From the NCBI GenBank assembly GCA_017437705.1, contig JAFRYJ010000179.1, positions 1 through 6,720 of the forward strand: a stretch of 6,720 nt of DNA, read 5' to 3'. Source of the DNA: Lachnospiraceae bacterium (GTDB lineage Bacteria > Bacillota_A > Clostridia > Lachnospirales > Lachnospiraceae). Every line of letters starts with the position of its first letter. The first letter of the stretch is position 1. The position numbers and the translations under genes are program-made. Below the pieces are notes generated by a model, which did no database searches, was not told the origin of the DNA, and saw only the letters and a list, made by a program, of their open reading frames with translations. Positions 6,299-6,720 of the stretch are shown piece by piece.

Positions 6299-6720
6299 GA
6301 GATTCGGTAAGATTCAAGATAAATCTGGCACTGGCAATAGCGGTGCTGGCTATCCTTACCATCGGTATCGTGGTCAATACGATATTCCTCGGCGATTATT
6401 ATCTCAGCGGCAAGAAGCGCAACATGGTCTCCACCTATAACGAGATCAACGTGGCCTACGAGAACAGGGAGATGATCATCAGCGGCATGACTTCAAGGAA
6501 CGGCAGGCTGTCCTTTATGGGTAAGATCATAACCGGCGGCGGCGACGGCATATACGAGTTCGAGAGCAGGCTGGACAGCGGCATGAAGTCTTCCTTTGAC
6601 AGGATCAGCGAGAACCGGAACATGAGGATACTTATCCTGGAGGATTCCGGCAACAAAACCTACAACCCGGAGACGGGGAGGCTGGAGAGGACGTATAATA
6701 TCGCATTTTACAGCGCTCCG
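6295..6720 (+). CDS. Membrane sensor histidine kinase, N-terminal part (partial, runs off the right edge)
   Basis: The ATG at 6295 overlaps the regulator stop by 4 nt, and the frame stays open for 142 codons to the window end. The product starts with a short basic cytoplasmic tail (RDSVRFK) and one membrane helix at about 9-32 (NLALAIAVLAILTIG and following). After it comes a segment with the pattern DYYLSGKKRNMVSTYNEIN at about 35-53, close to what clostridial sensor kinases show just outside the first helix. The remaining 90 or so residues would be the start of an extracellular sensing domain. The HAMP, HisKA and ATPase domains are not in view, so the kinase call rests on gene order, coupling to the regulator and the N-terminal layout. 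The ligand cannot be named. Confidence 0.85.
   Translation, partial: MRDSVRFKINLALAIAVLAILTIGIVVNTIFLGDYYLSGKKRNMVSTYNEINVAYENREMIISGMTSRNGRLSFMGKIITGGGDGIYEFESRLDSGMKSSFDRISENRNMRILILEDSGNKTYNPETGRLERTYNIAFYSAP

Noticed and set aside
1..6720. CRISPR arrays, tRNA or rRNA genes, insertion sequences, attachment sites
   Set aside because: The window is nearly all coding on one strand with gaps under about 75 nt; no direct repeat array, cloverleaf, transposase or terminal inverted repeats were seen.

Overview
The window reads as chromosomal DNA from a Gram-positive, anaerobic Firmicute of the Clostridia, most likely near Lachnospiraceae. This rests on the run of genes around the end of an FtsK/SpoIIIE translocase (rimO, pgsA, cinA-type), strong purine-rich ribosome binding sites, heavy use of AGG for Arg and ATA for Ile, and a diderm-free envelope set (lipoprotein plus two-component system). 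G+C is a little over half by eye. The family-level placement is an inference. All genes lie on the + strand and the window is almost fully coding.

Positions 1-3557 hold a tightly packed housekeeping run: the last 31 codons of a SpoIIIE/FtsK-type DNA translocase, then folD (one-carbon folate metabolism), rimO (methylthiolation of ribosomal protein S12), pgsA (phosphatidylglycerol-phosphate synthase) and a short CinA/PncC-type protein. folD/rimO overlap by 4 nt (ATGA), rimO/pgsA overlap by 14 nt, and pgsA is separated from the cinA-like gene by 4 nt, so this looks like one transcript with translational coupling. The CinA-like protein is unusual: it keeps the middle domain and the C-terminal NMN-deamidase domain but has no N-terminal MoCF domain.

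Positions 3558-3628 are a short gap with an imperfect hairpin starting at the cinA-like stop codon. It separates the housekeeping run from a signalling/envelope unit.

Positions 3629-6720 hold this second unit: a 643-residue predicted lipoprotein of no family I recognise, an OmpR/PhoB-type response regulator, and the first 142 codons of a membrane sensor protein, almost certainly a histidine kinase, that runs off the window. The regulator and kinase overlap by 4 nt (ATGA); the lipoprotein lies 54 nt upstream of the regulator. The lipoprotein has three diverged copies of one module outside the cell and two C-terminal membrane helices around a strongly basic loop. Its position suggests a surface component that either feeds the two-component system or is its target. 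That unit is the part of the window most likely to be undescribed.
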